A stretch of DNA of 44,960 bases from the NCBI GenBank assembly GCA_902628375.1, contig CACOMS010000009.1:1-44960 (forward strand), in the 5' to 3' direction. The DNA comes from an uncultured SAR86 cluster bacterium (GTDB lineage: Bacteria; Pseudomonadota; Gammaproteobacteria; Magnimaribacterales; Magnimaribacteraceae). Both the position numbers and the translations under genes were made by a program. Of this stretch, positions 1 through 8,120 are shown one piece after another; within the stretch, counting starts at the first letter, position 1, and every line of letters starts with the position of its first letter. The notes under the pieces are model-generated. The model did no database searches and was not told where the DNA came from. It saw only the letters and a list, made by a program, of their open reading frames with translations.

Positions 1-10
1 ACATAAGATA

Positions 11-40
11 AAAAAATGGGGTCATATGACCCCATTTTTT
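11..40 (-). terminator. Rho-independent terminator of the first TonB receptor gene
   Basis: A perfect 30-base palindrome: six A, TGGGGTCA, its complement, and six T. It lies 17 bases past the stop codon of the minus-strand receptor gene. The G/C-containing stem followed by a T-run on either strand makes it a good bidirectional intrinsic terminator; any gene to the left of the window could share it. Confidence 0.85.
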
Positions 41-57
41 TGTTCTAGATTTTAAAC

Positions 58-2850
58 TTAGAATCGCTGAGTTATTCTCGCGAAGAAAGTTCTTCCATAT
101 AGATCGTATAGGTAAGCATTCCATTCAGAATTACTATCTATAACAGGATCTTTATCTTCAAGATTTCTAATACCTAAAGTAATGTCAGTATTAGTTGGAA
201 GATCTATCGTGAACTGTACGTTATGTATAGTGTGTGAATCTAAGCTTCCAGAAGCTGAGCTAGATAGAGTAGGAACATCAAAAGATGAATTCTCATACAT
301 ACTATCAATATGCTCTATCTGATAATAGCCAGAGAAGTTTCCTCTGTACCAATTAACAGTTAATAGCCCTCTGAACTCAGGCACACCATTTCTGCCTATC
401 TTGTCGACCATTGGTCCACCTAGATAGTCTTCTGTCATGTACTCATCAACCATAGTTAGGTCTAGTTTAGGCACGAAAGTACCAAACCTTTCCGTCTCTA
501 TTGTGTAATCAATAGCTAAATCGATACCGCTAATTTCGATTCCACCGAAGTTAGCCATAGGAGCATTAATTCTATCAAGTGCTCCAACACAAGGTTGCGT
601 ACCAGTTGCATATGCACAGTTACCGTTTCCATCATCAAGTACACTTGTACCTGCTGCATAAGGGAAACGCTGAATGCCTGCAGTTGGAACTTTAGAAGTG
701 ATACCAGGTAAAACACCTGCCCACTCTGCTAATAATAAATCACTAGCAGAAACTAATTGTTCCATGTTTTCTAACTCTAGATTATAAATATCCATAACTA
801 TGCTTAATTCAGGTATAGGGTTGTAAACAATACCTATATTCTGATATTCACCTTCTTCAGGTCCTAAGTTAGGATTCGCTAATCTATAGACTTCTCTTTG
901 TGCAGAACAACCACCAGCAGAAGAAGCTAATCCTCTGTTAGCACACTCAAAATAGTCTGTAGCAGTATCAGCTGAGAATGCCGTAGACATGTTTAATGCA
1001 TCCAATGTAGGAGCAATAAAGCTTTCTGAGTATGAAGTTCTAACAACTAAGTTGTCCATAGCTTGCCATCTAAGAGAAACTTTTGAATTATCAGCAGATC
1101 CGAAATCACTGTAATCATCATGACGATGAGCAAAGTTCAATTCTATGCTATCAGTTATAGGAGCACGGAACTCAGCAAACTGAGCTCTAATGTCTCTGTA
1201 ACCAGCAGATGAATTACCTGCAGATCCCATAACGTTTCCAGACTCACTTTGTGGATCAACTCTAACACTGTAATCAGTGCTCATGTACTCTGTACCGAAT
1301 ACCCAATCAACAACTCCACCTGGAAGTTCTATTGGAAGTTCTCCTGAAAGAGTGAATCCTCCATGACGCATTTTCATATCATCTTCACTAAGAATTGTGT
1401 GTCTAAGTGAAGTTGCTTGTGAATCACTCATGTTAGCAAACTCAAACGTTCCTGCTTCTGCTAGAGCTGAAGCAACAGACGCTAAAGTATAGTTATAACC
1501 ATTTTGGTTATAGTCCATATGAGAATGGTGAGCAAATGCAGCGTAGTTAATGCCTGTATCACCAATTGTTCCTGTGAACTCAAGCATATAATCCTTCATC
1601 ACGTCCATGTTGTAACCAAGTCTTGGTCCAACAGATCTGAAACGATAATAAATTCTTGTAGCATCGCCAGTATAAGAAACGGCTCCAGTATCTGGATCAG
1701 TAACAGCTGAAGCTGTAACTTCCGCTTGATATGGACAGTCTGCCCAAGCTAGACAACTTACTACAAAGTATCCTGCTACAGGAGCATAACGACCTTTACT
1801 TTGTACTCTAGTGTATATACCACGAGCATTAATCGAATGATTATCGTTAATGTCATAGTTGTAGTTTACAAAGATTGTGTCTCTTCCTGTAGAAGCATCT
1901 TCAGCCATAATTTGGTTATATGGATAAAGTAAGATACCTGTACTACGATCATAAGAACCATCAGCAGCATTATGACCATAAGAGAAAAGCTGACCATTAG
2001 CTAAGAAAGCTGAGTTACCAATACAACCTGGAATAGCTTCATACCCATAACCCGACCCATAAGCTGAGTACATGTTACAAGAATAGAAACTTCCGTTTAG
2101 TGTATGACTGAATGCTTGGTTAGCTGTAGTTTCATCGTAGCCTGCTCTGTAGTTTACAGAAGACCACCATCTGTCTTTCATATAAACGATATCTCTATCG
2201 TCATGCTCAAAAGATAGAACTACGTTACCAACATCAGATGAAATACCAGCTGTGAAAGAATAAGCTTCTTGATCACCACCAGCTCTTTCAGGGCTTCCGT
2301 TATAGATGCTTAATTCAGCTCCCTCAAAGTCTTTTTTCATTATGATGTTAACAACACCGGCTAAAGCGTCAGAACCGTAAAGTGCTGATGCACCGTCAGT
2401 TAATATTTCCACTCTCTCTACAGCAGCAAAAGGAATACTATTAATATTCGCAGCAACACCACCATAACTTGGTGACCCTGCCATTCTTTTACCATCTAAA
2501 AGAACTAATGTTCTTCCAGCTCCTGCACCTCTCAAACTAATAGTAGCCTGACTCTGCGCAGAAGAACCTGAACGAGGTTGGAATGAACCGAAACTGTTAA
2601 CAGATTGTTGCCTTAATACTTCAGCTAAAGAGATTTCCCCTGTAGCTTCGATATCAGCAGCATCAATTGTTATTATTGGACTAGCTCCATCTTCTGGACT
2701 TCTAGCAATACGAGAACCTGTAACGATTACTTCTTCTTCTACTTCATCTTCGTCTTCATCAGCGAAAACAGGAGATGCAGTAAAAGCTAAAGTCATTGCA
2801 GTCGCAGCGAATAAAGCTCTTTTCCAATACGAGATATATTTTGTATACAT
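58..2850 (-). CDS. TonB-dependent outer-membrane receptor
   Basis: Outer-membrane 22-strand barrel receptor with an N-terminal plug that takes up large nutrients using TonB energy; the substrate is not readable from the sequence. From the chosen ATG the protein is 930 residues: a signal peptide ending near SPVFA, an acidic stretch, a TonB-box-like EEVIVTGSR, the plug (roughly residues 45-170, with SLRGAGAGRTLVLLDGKR and the conserved DGASALYGSDALAGVVNI), then the barrel ending in an aromatic residue (ITQRF) as required for BAM insertion. I start at the ATG at 2850 rather than the TTG at 2865, because TTGGGGA lies 8 bases before the ATG and the signal peptide follows directly. Eight cysteines fall in close pairs in predicted extracellular loops. 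It diverges from a secreted peptidase, suggesting peptide-derived substrates (inference only). Confidence 0.93.
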   Translation of the reverse strand: MYTKYISYWKRALFAATAMTLAFTASPVFADEDEDEVEEEVIVTGSRIARSPEDGASPIITIDAADIEATGEISLAEVLRQQSVNSFGSFQPRSGSSAQSQATISLRGAGAGRTLVLLDGKRMAGSPSYGGVAANINSIPFAAVERVEILTDGASALYGSDALAGVVNIIMKKDFEGAELSIYNGSPERAGGDQEAYSFTAGISSDVGNVVLSFEHDDRDIVYMKDRWWSSVNYRAGYDETTANQAFSHTLNGSFYSCNMYSAYGSGYGYEAIPGCIGNSAFLANGQLFSYGHNAADGSYDRSTGILLYPYNQIMAEDASTGRDTIFVNYNYDINDNHSINARGIYTRVQSKGRYAPVAGYFVVSCLAWADCPYQAEVTASAVTDPDTGAVSYTGDATRIYYRFRSVGPRLGYNMDVMKDYMLEFTGTIGDTGINYAAFAHHSHMDYNQNGYNYTLASVASALAEAGTFEFANMSDSQATSLRHTILSEDDMKMRHGGFTLSGELPIELPGGVVDWVFGTEYMSTDYSVRVDPQSESGNVMGSAGNSSAGYRDIRAQFAEFRAPITDSIELNFAHRHDDYSDFGSADNSKVSLRWQAMDNLVVRTSYSESFIAPTLDALNMSTAFSADTATDYFECANRGLASSAGGCSAQREVYRLANPNLGPEEGEYQNIGIVYNPIPELSIVMDIYNLELENMEQLVSASDLLLAEWAGVLPGITSKVPTAGIQRFPYAAGTSVLDDGNGNCAYATGTQPCVGALDRINAPMANFGGIEISGIDLAIDYTIETERFGTFVPKLDLTMVDEYMTEDYLGGPMVDKIGRNGVPEFRGLLTVNWYRGNFSGYYQIEHIDSMYENSSFDVPTLSSSASGSLDSHTIHNVQFTIDLPTNTDITLGIRNLEDKDPVIDSNSEWNAYLYDLYGRTFFARITQRF

Positions 2851-2858
2851 AATATAAA

Positions 2859-2882
2859 TCCCCAATTTTTATTAATAAAAAT
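2859..2882 (-). promoter_or_regulatory. Leader hairpin plus Shine-Dalgarno of the first TonB receptor
   Basis: In the 5' leader an 18-base perfect palindrome, ATTTTTATTAATAAAAAT (2865-2882), abuts the ribosome-binding element TTGGGGA (2859-2865, minus strand), 8 bases before the ATG. The second receptor gene has the same arrangement (31393-31419). The hairpin is AT-only, so it would be weak; a regulatory role is inference. Confidence 0.4.
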
Positions 2883-2918
2883 GGCAAAACCACAAGGATT
2901 CCGCCTATTGTTGGCTCG

Positions 2919-2947
2919 ATTGTACGCAAAAAGTCACATTTTTCCAA
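2919..2947 (-). promoter_or_regulatory. Sigma70-type promoter of the first TonB receptor
   Basis: On the minus strand TTGGAA (2942-2947) and TACAAT (2919-2924) are separated by 17 bases, a good housekeeping promoter. Transcription would start near 2912 and give a leader of about 60 bases before the ATG at 2850. Confidence 0.6.
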
Positions 2948-3048
2948 TCTTTTAATCATTTCAAGTACTTTATGTTTCTTTTAACTACAATTAGTTCAGC
3001 GATTATTATAGAATTTGCCTTCCAATTAACTCTAAACGATAAAACATT

Positions 3049-5001
3049 ATGAAAAAACTTACTTTTTTTACCCTTTTACTCTCTTTTTTCACGTTTTCAG
3101 ACATACCCGTTGAGGATTTCTATAAATTTGATGAGTTTTTTGACATATCTATTTCTCCTGAAGGTGGTTATTTTGCTGCTAAACAACGTCTAGTTGGCGA
3201 GAAAAGAAATGGCTTAGTGATAATTAATAGAAAAACAATGAAACCCATTAATATTATCTATTTTGACGAAAATTGGTATGTAAATGACTATTACTGGTTG
3301 AGCGAAGAAAGAATAGCTATTCGTAAAGGTAAGCATTTTGGAGGGTTAAAAGCTCCCTATTCCACAGGGTTTTTCTGGGCAGTAAATATTGATGGATCAA
3401 AAGGAAAGATGATTCAGGGGGATCTTTCTAAAAGCAGAACCTCAAGAGTTATGAGAGATGATGTTGGTTATTCTTACTTTGAGGTTGTAGATCTCCTTGC
3501 CGATGACCCTAAACATATCCTTTTAGCAGTTTATAACAAGGACTTTCCAGATATTTACAGAGTAAATGTATATAACGGGAAAAAGAAGAAGGTTATGACT
3601 AGTCCAGCAGAAAGAGGCTCTGTTTACCTAGACAGTGATGGAGTAATTAGAGCGGCATTTGGTGAAAACAAAAACAATGAAAATGTTTTCTTATATAGAT
3701 TTTCAGAAGAAGATGAATGGGAAAATCATGGTACCTTCCCTTATGGTGAAGGAGTAATCAAACCTATAGCCTTCTTAATTGATTCTAATAAACTATACGT
3801 AGAATGTTCCGTAGAAGATCCTATTCCTGGAATATGCATATATAACCCAGAAACCTACAGTTTAGAGTTGATTTATCGAAATGAGAGAGTTGAACCAGAT
3901 GCGTATGGAATATTTCCATCAAAATTAAATGTTGAAGACGATGAAGTCAAAACAGAATTAGTTGCTGCCAGATTTGAGGATGGGAAACCTCAGGTAGTTT
4001 GGTTTAATAAAAAGAATCCGTTCGGTAAAAAATTAAGAGCACTTCAAAAAGCTTTTCCAGATTATAGGGTCTCGTTTGGTTCCATGACTTCAGATATGAA
4101 GGAAGCCATAGTGTATGTTAGAAGCGATGTTGATCCAGGTGGATACTATTTATTCAACATGGAATCTAATCAACTATCAGAGCTTGGTCTGGATAGAAGG
4201 CCTTGGATTAAATCTTCAGACATGGTTAAAGCCGAACCCATTAGCTTTAAGGCTAGGGATGGTTTAGAAATTCATGGTTACTTGCATAGACCTAAAGGAA
4301 AGAAAGAAAACTTACCTATGGTGGTTTATGTACATGGTGGGCCGCACGGAGTAAGAGATTATTGGACTCACGATTCAGAAGCTCAATATTTAGCAAATAG
4401 AGGATATGCTGTACTCCAAATAAATTACAGAGGGTCTGGTGGTTACGGTCAAGAGTTCTTAAAAAAAGGTTTCTTGCATTGGGGAGATAAAATGCAAGAT
4501 GACCTTACTGATGGCGTTCAGTGGGCAGTTGAAGAAGGAATAGCTGACAAGGAACGACTGTGCATATATGGAGCTAGCTATGGAGGTTATGCTTCCATGA
4601 TGTCTGCTGCTAGATACCCTGACCTTTATAAATGTGCAATTGGTTATGTGGGTGTTTATGACGTAGCTTCATTTACTTCAATAGGAAATATACCTAATTA
4701 CAGAGCAGGAGCATCTTACTTAAGTACAGTTATTCCTGATGATCCTGAAATAAGAAGAGCCTTCTCACCTTCCGAGCAAGCAAGCAAAATTAAAGCAGCT
4801 GTTTTTCTAATTCACGGAAGAGAAGATAGACAGGCTCACTTCAGAAACTATCAAATAATGACCAAAAAATTTGATCAAATAGGCAAACCATACAAAGGAA
4901 TGGTCAAGGATGGAGAAGGTCACGGATTTTATGATAGAGAGAACAAGTATGAGCTTGCGAGAGAAATTGTTACTTTCTTGAATGAACACATAGGAAGCTA
5001 A
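3049..5001 (+). CDS. Secreted S9 family (prolyl oligopeptidase-type) serine peptidase
   Basis: Alpha/beta-hydrolase peptidase of the S9 dipeptidyl/acylaminoacyl-peptidase type, cleaving short peptides or N-terminal units. It is 650 residues long. The start is a hydrophobic segment ([16 protein letters not shown]) that looks like a signal peptide, then a beta-propeller-like region (about 30-400) and the hydrolase domain (about 405-650). The catalytic triad is visible: Ser510 in GASYGGYA, Asp593 in HGREDR, His625 in GEGHGF, and the oxyanion-region VYVHGGPHG lies near residue 430. There is no good Shine-Dalgarno before the ATG. It diverges from a TonB receptor and is followed after a single base by fabI, so the two are probably cotranscribed. 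A periplasmic role in degrading imported peptides is inference from the signal peptide and the neighbour. Confidence 0.92.
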   Translation: MKKLTFFTLLLSFFTFSDIPVEDFYKFDEFFDISISPEGGYFAAKQRLVGEKRNGLVIINRKTMKPINIIYFDENWYVNDYYWLSEERIAIRKGKHFGGLKAPYSTGFFWAVNIDGSKGKMIQGDLSKSRTSRVMRDDVGYSYFEVVDLLADDPKHILLAVYNKDFPDIYRVNVYNGKKKKVMTSPAERGSVYLDSDGVIRAAFGENKNNENVFLYRFSEEDEWENHGTFPYGEGVIKPIAFLIDSNKLYVECSVEDPIPGICIYNPETYSLELIYRNERVEPDAYGIFPSKLNVEDDEVKTELVAARFEDGKPQVVWFNKKNPFGKKLRALQKAFPDYRVSFGSMTSDMKEAIVYVRSDVDPGGYYLFNMESNQLSELGLDRRPWIKSSDMVKAEPISFKARDGLEIHGYLHRPKGKKENLPMVVYVHGGPHGVRDYWTHDSEAQYLANRGYAVLQINYRGSGGYGQEFLKKGFLHWGDKMQDDLTDGVQWAVEEGIADKERLCIYGASYGGYASMMSAARYPDLYKCAIGYVGVYDVASFTSIGNIPNYRAGASYLSTVIPDDPEIRRAFSPSEQASKIKAAVFLIHGREDRQAHFRNYQIMTKKFDQIGKPYKGMVKDGEGHGFYDRENKYELAREIVTFLNEHIGS

Positions 5002-5002
5002 A

Positions 5003-5797
5003 ATGTCTTTTCTAACAGGTAAAAATATTTTAATTGTTGGAGTAGCAAATAAACATTCCATTGCTGCTGGCATTGCTGGCGCCATGAAAGAACAAGGGGC
5101 TAATTTAGCTCTTACTTATCAGAACGAAAGGCTAGGCAAGAAAGTTATAGCTTTAAGTGAAGAGTGGAATTGCGATTTATGTCTTCCTTGTGATGTTTCA
5201 AATGATGAAGAAATAGATAAAACTTTCGAAGAGATTTCTAAATCCTGGGATGGAATTGACTGTATTGTGCATGCAGTTGGATTTGCTCCATCCAATGAGT
5301 TAGATGGAAATTTTGCAGACGTGACAACCAGAGAAGGTTTCAAAATTGCTCACGATGTCAGTAGTTATAGCTTTGTAGCTTTAGCTAAAGCAGGAAGAAA
5401 AGCAATGCAAGGCAGGAATGGTTCGCTGATTACTTTATCTTATTTAGGTTCTCAAAGAACCCTGCCAAATTACAATGTGATGGGGCTAGCGAAAGCAAGC
5501 TTAGAAGCCAGTGTAAGGTATCTAGCAGTTTCTCTAGGAGAAGAAGGGACTAGAGTAAATGCCATTTCAGCAGGGCCCATAAAAACTCTTGCAGCACAAG
5601 GTGTTAAGAATTTTAGAAAAATGCTTACTTATAATGAATCAAGAGCACCCCTTAAAAAGAATGTAACTATCAATGAAGTTGGTAACGCTGCTGCCTTTCT
5701 GGCTTCAGACCTAGCTAGTGGGATTACAGGAGAAACTCTTTACGTTGATGCAGGATACAACATCACAGCGATGGGTAGTTTAGAGGAGGTTAATTAG
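5003..5797 (+). CDS. fabI: Enoyl-[acyl-carrier-protein] reductase (NADH) FabI
   Basis: Catalyses the last step of each fatty-acid elongation round, reducing trans-2-enoyl-ACP with NADH in the cytoplasm. At 264 residues it matches the family. The N-terminal cofactor site has the FabI-type [13 protein letters not shown] instead of the usual SDR TGxxxGIG. The catalytic block is diagnostic: Tyr147 (SYLG), Tyr157 and Lys164 in [11 protein letters not shown], and the C-terminal part has GPIKTLAA and the [10 protein letters not shown] end. It begins one base after the S9 peptidase stop, implying translational coupling, and its last 8 bases overlap the end of the convergent ppiD. FabI is the target of triclosan and related inhibitors; nothing in the visible active site suggests an unusual variant. 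Confidence 0.97.
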   Translation: MSFLTGKNILIVGVANKHSIAAGIAGAMKEQGANLALTYQNERLGKKVIALSEEWNCDLCLPCDVSNDEEIDKTFEEISKSWDGIDCIVHAVGFAPSNELDGNFADVTTREGFKIAHDVSSYSFVALAKAGRKAMQGRNGSLITLSYLGSQRTLPNYNVMGLAKASLEASVRYLAVSLGEEGTRVNAISAGPIKTLAAQGVKNFRKMLTYNESRAPLKKNVTINEVGNAAAFLASDLASGITGETLYVDAGYNITAMGSLEEVN

Positions 5798-7688
5798 TTA
5801 ATTCCACTTCTTTAGTGGAAATATTCGCTTTACTTCTTAAGGTTGTTTGAAGTTCAGACAGCAAAGACTGAGCTCTTTCTTGAGTCAGGAAATCTCTAAA
5901 AGCTTCATCCCCTTCTTCTGTTCTAGACAAATTAGTCTCAGCTGCATTTATACCATCTAGATAAAAAATAATCTTATCGCCGTTAGAAAGTGATGATGAA
6001 TAAACTTCTTTGCCTATATTAGTCCTTGGTATTTCAAAAATATCATTCATTACAGATCTAGGAAATAGCGAAGAATTTCTTGTGAGACCTTTGTAAGTTT
6101 CAGATTTTAAGCCTTTATCCTCCATGGAATTTACAAACGAATCAGAAGAGTTCAGTGAGTCCAATAACTCTTGCTCCTTTTTTATAAAACTTTCTTCGGC
6201 CATCTCATTTGCAAATAATGTTTCAACTTCTGATCTTACACTTTCAAATTCCTTCAGGTAAGAGTCTTGATATTCATCTAGCCTAAATACAAGTGCCCTA
6301 CTTCCTGATAATTCAATTACATCACTAGTTTGCCCTTGAGTGACTTCTCTATCTAAAAGTAGATCTTCTAATTGAGAATCAGAAAATATATCGTTAAGTT
6401 CAGATAAGGTGGCTGAATTAATTTCCTTTATTTCTAGATTTAATTCCTCTGAAATTAAGTCTAATTCTTCTAACGAAAAGGATAAATCTGAAAGATTTTC
6501 AAATAATTCTGAAAACTTAGTTTCTTTTAAATCTAGTAATAGAGCTGTTTTGATTTTTTCTTTTCTTTCCTCAAAGGACTCAGGTTTAGGTGAGATTAAT
6601 TCAGTTAATTTCAATATATGGTAACTATTGGAGTCTTCTAAAAATATAGGACTTGAAACATCTCCAACATTTAATCCTTTTAATGCCTCCTCAAATTCAA
6701 AAGGGAAAGCTGTCCCGTCTGAAACGCCAAGGTCTCCTCCATTATTCTTGCTACCTTCGTCTTCTGAAAATTCCGCTACTAAATCTGAAAAGTTGTCTTG
6801 GTTAATTTTCTCCTTGATAGACTTTGCTTTCTCCAGTGCTAGTTCCTGAGTTTCAATTACATTAATCATTAAATGTGATGCTTTTCTTCTTACAGAGGAA
6901 TCAAAATCCTCAACATAAGCTTTATATTCAGATTCTAAATCTTCTTCGTTGACGTTTTCTTCAGAAAATTGCTGAGAAGAAATCTCAATATAAGAAATAG
7001 AAAACTTCTCCTCTGAAAGGAATTTATTTTGATTGCTATCAAAATATTCTCTTAAGGATTCATCAGTGAATTTAACGTTATCTTCTTCTTTAGAAAAATC
7101 TAATCTTGTAAAAGTTATATCTCTTGTTTGATTGGCTAGCTCCAAACTTCTATCAAAACGTCTCATGGATAAAAATTCAGACTGACCTACGCCTATGTTC
7201 CAGTATCTAATCATCAAATCTTGCTTAAAGTTTTCTAATAACTTTGTTGGACTTAGGCCGTTCTGAAGAGCAATTAAATCAAACCTTTCTTTGTTGAATA
7301 CTCCAGCATCAACGAAAGCTGGGTCTAAACTTAAAATCTCATAGGCTACTGAATCAGGTATATTTAACTCTTGGCCTTCTAGGTAAGAAGAAATTAAACT
7401 ATCTCTTATTAGAGAATTTATTGCCAGCTGTTTCAATAATTCAGGATCTAATTCTATTTCTTCATTCTCAAATTGCTCACGAATCTGCTGTTGTAAATTT
7501 CCCATTTCACTTTGCAAATCAAAAACATCAACTTTTTTGCCATTAACTGACAAAACATTATTAGCATCACTGCCAGAGAATACTGTCCCCCAGCCAAAGA
7601 AAAGAGCGAAAGTAATTATGATGGCCCATGAAATAACTTTTGCCGTTGGACCACTTAGGTTTTTTCTTATGTTCTGAATTCCTGCCAT
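5790..7688 (-). CDS. ppiD: Periplasmic folding chaperone / peptidyl-prolyl isomerase PpiD
   Basis: Inner-membrane-anchored SurA-like chaperone that meets polypeptides leaving the Sec translocon. It is 632 residues: a short cytoplasmic N-terminus ([14 protein letters not shown]), one membrane segment (about 18-38, [18 protein letters not shown]), a SurA-N-like helical region, one parvulin (PpiC) domain around residues 263-365 ([30 protein letters not shown]), and a long acidic C-terminal region rich in Glu, Ser and Leu. Position after lon and hupB is the classic gammaproteobacterial order. The start codon lies only 12 bases after the T-run of the HU terminator, with no obvious Shine-Dalgarno, so expression probably depends on read-through. 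Its 3' end overlaps convergent fabI by 8 bases. Confidence 0.95.
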   Translation of the reverse strand: MAGIQNIRKNLSGPTAKVISWAIIITFALFFGWGTVFSGSDANNVLSVNGKKVDVFDLQSEMGNLQQQIREQFENEEIELDPELLKQLAINSLIRDSLISSYLEGQELNIPDSVAYEILSLDPAFVDAGVFNKERFDLIALQNGLSPTKLLENFKQDLMIRYWNIGVGQSEFLSMRRFDRSLELANQTRDITFTRLDFSKEEDNVKFTDESLREYFDSNQNKFLSEEKFSISYIEISSQQFSEENVNEEDLESEYKAYVEDFDSSVRRKASHLMINVIETQELALEKAKSIKEKINQDNFSDLVAEFSEDEGSKNNGGDLGVSDGTAFPFEFEEALKGLNVGDVSSPIFLEDSNSYHILKLTELISPKPESFEERKEKIKTALLLDLKETKFSELFENLSDLSFSLEELDLISEELNLEIKEINSATLSELNDIFSDSQLEDLLLDREVTQGQTSDVIELSGSRALVFRLDEYQDSYLKEFESVRSEVETLFANEMAEESFIKKEQELLDSLNSSDSFVNSMEDKGLKSETYKGLTRNSSLFPRSVMNDIFEIPRTNIGKEVYSSSLSNGDKIIFYLDGINAAETNLSRTEEGDEAFRDFLTQERAQSLLSELQTTLRSKANISTKEVELTN

Positions 7689-7700
7689 CTTATTAAAACT

Positions 7701-7727
7701 AAAAAAAGCGCGCCTATGTGACGCGCT
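7701..7727 (-). terminator. Rho-independent terminator after hupB
   Basis: On the minus strand AGCGCG and CGCGCT pair around a 9-base loop, directly followed by seven T (top-strand arms 7707-7712 and 7722-7727, A-run 7701-7707). It sits 20 bases past the hupB stop and just before ppiD, so it may partly attenuate ppiD. Confidence 0.8.
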
Positions 7728-7746
7728 CTTTTATTCTGACCTGTAC

Positions 7747-8016
7747 TTAAAGACTTTCTTTAAGTGCTTTACCAGCTTTAAAACCAACAGATTTTGAAGC
7801 TTGTATTTGTATAGACTCACCAGTTTGAGGGTTACGTCCCATTCTTGCAGCTCTATGTCTAACATTAAAAGTACCGAAACCTACTAATGCTACACTGTCA
7901 CCTGAAGCTAAACTTCCTGCAACTGCAGATAAAGTAGCATCTACTGCTCTTCCTGCATCTGCTTTTGACATATCTGTTGCTGCTGCAACTGAATCTACTA
8001 ATTGGGCTTTATTCAC
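7747..8016 (-). CDS. hupB: Histone-like DNA-binding protein HU
   Basis: Small dimeric nucleoid protein that bends DNA without strong sequence specificity. The 89 residues match HU over the whole length: [21 protein letters not shown] at the N-terminus, [20 protein letters not shown] forming the DNA-binding arm with the conserved RNPQTG, and [11 protein letters not shown] at the end. The start codon is GTG at 8016, preceded six bases upstream by a strong AGGAG; the overlapping ATG is out of frame and runs into TGA at once. It follows lon and precedes ppiD, as in E. coli hupB, and has its own strong promoter and terminator, so it is probably transcribed as a single abundant mRNA. Confidence 0.97.
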   Translation of the reverse strand: MNKAQLVDSVAAATDMSKADAGRAVDATLSAVAGSLASGDSVALVGFGTFNVRHRAARMGRNPQTGESIQIQASKSVGFKAGKALKESL

Positions 8017-8046
8017 ATTTATCTCCTAAGAATCATTTTAAGCAAA

Positions 8047-8062
8047 CCTGTATAAAAACAGG
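8047..8062 (-). repeat. Small hairpin in the hupB leader
   Basis: CCTGT and ACAGG pair around a 6-base loop inside the predicted 5' leader of hupB, about 30 bases before the GTG start. No T-run follows it, so it is not a terminator. It could stabilise the mRNA or be chance. Confidence 0.35.
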
Positions 8063-8068
8063 CAATTC

Positions 8069-8087
8069 AGGAGGATTAAAACCTCCT
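8069..8087. repeat. 19-bp dyad (AGGAGG-N7-CCTCCT) over the hupB -10 box
   Basis: A perfect 6-base inverted repeat with a 7-base centre lies between lon and hupB. The centre contains the -10 box of the hupB promoter. It could be an operator, or a hairpin at the 3' end of the lon mRNA (no T-run follows). The sequence alone does not decide. Confidence 0.5.
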
Positions 8088-8103
8088 AGCTTAACCATGT
8101 CAA
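8075..8103 (-). promoter_or_regulatory. Strong sigma70 promoter of hupB
   Basis: Consensus TTGACA (8098-8103) and TTTAAT (8075-8080, five of six) are separated by exactly 17 bases on the minus strand. The start would be near 8068, giving a leader of about 50 bases with AGGAG before the GTG. E. coli hupB likewise has its own promoters downstream of lon. Confidence 0.75.
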
Positions 8104-8120
8104 GCGGAAAATATCTTTAT

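Noticed and set aside
2851-2865. TTG start five codons upstream in the first TonB receptor
   Set aside because: The TTG is part of the TTGGGGA ribosome-binding element; the ATG at 2850 is correctly spaced from it.
6409-6849. Open frames antisense to ppiD and similar long frames opposite other genes
   Set aside because: They follow from codon bias of the real genes, lack ribosome-binding sites and have no recognisable protein features.
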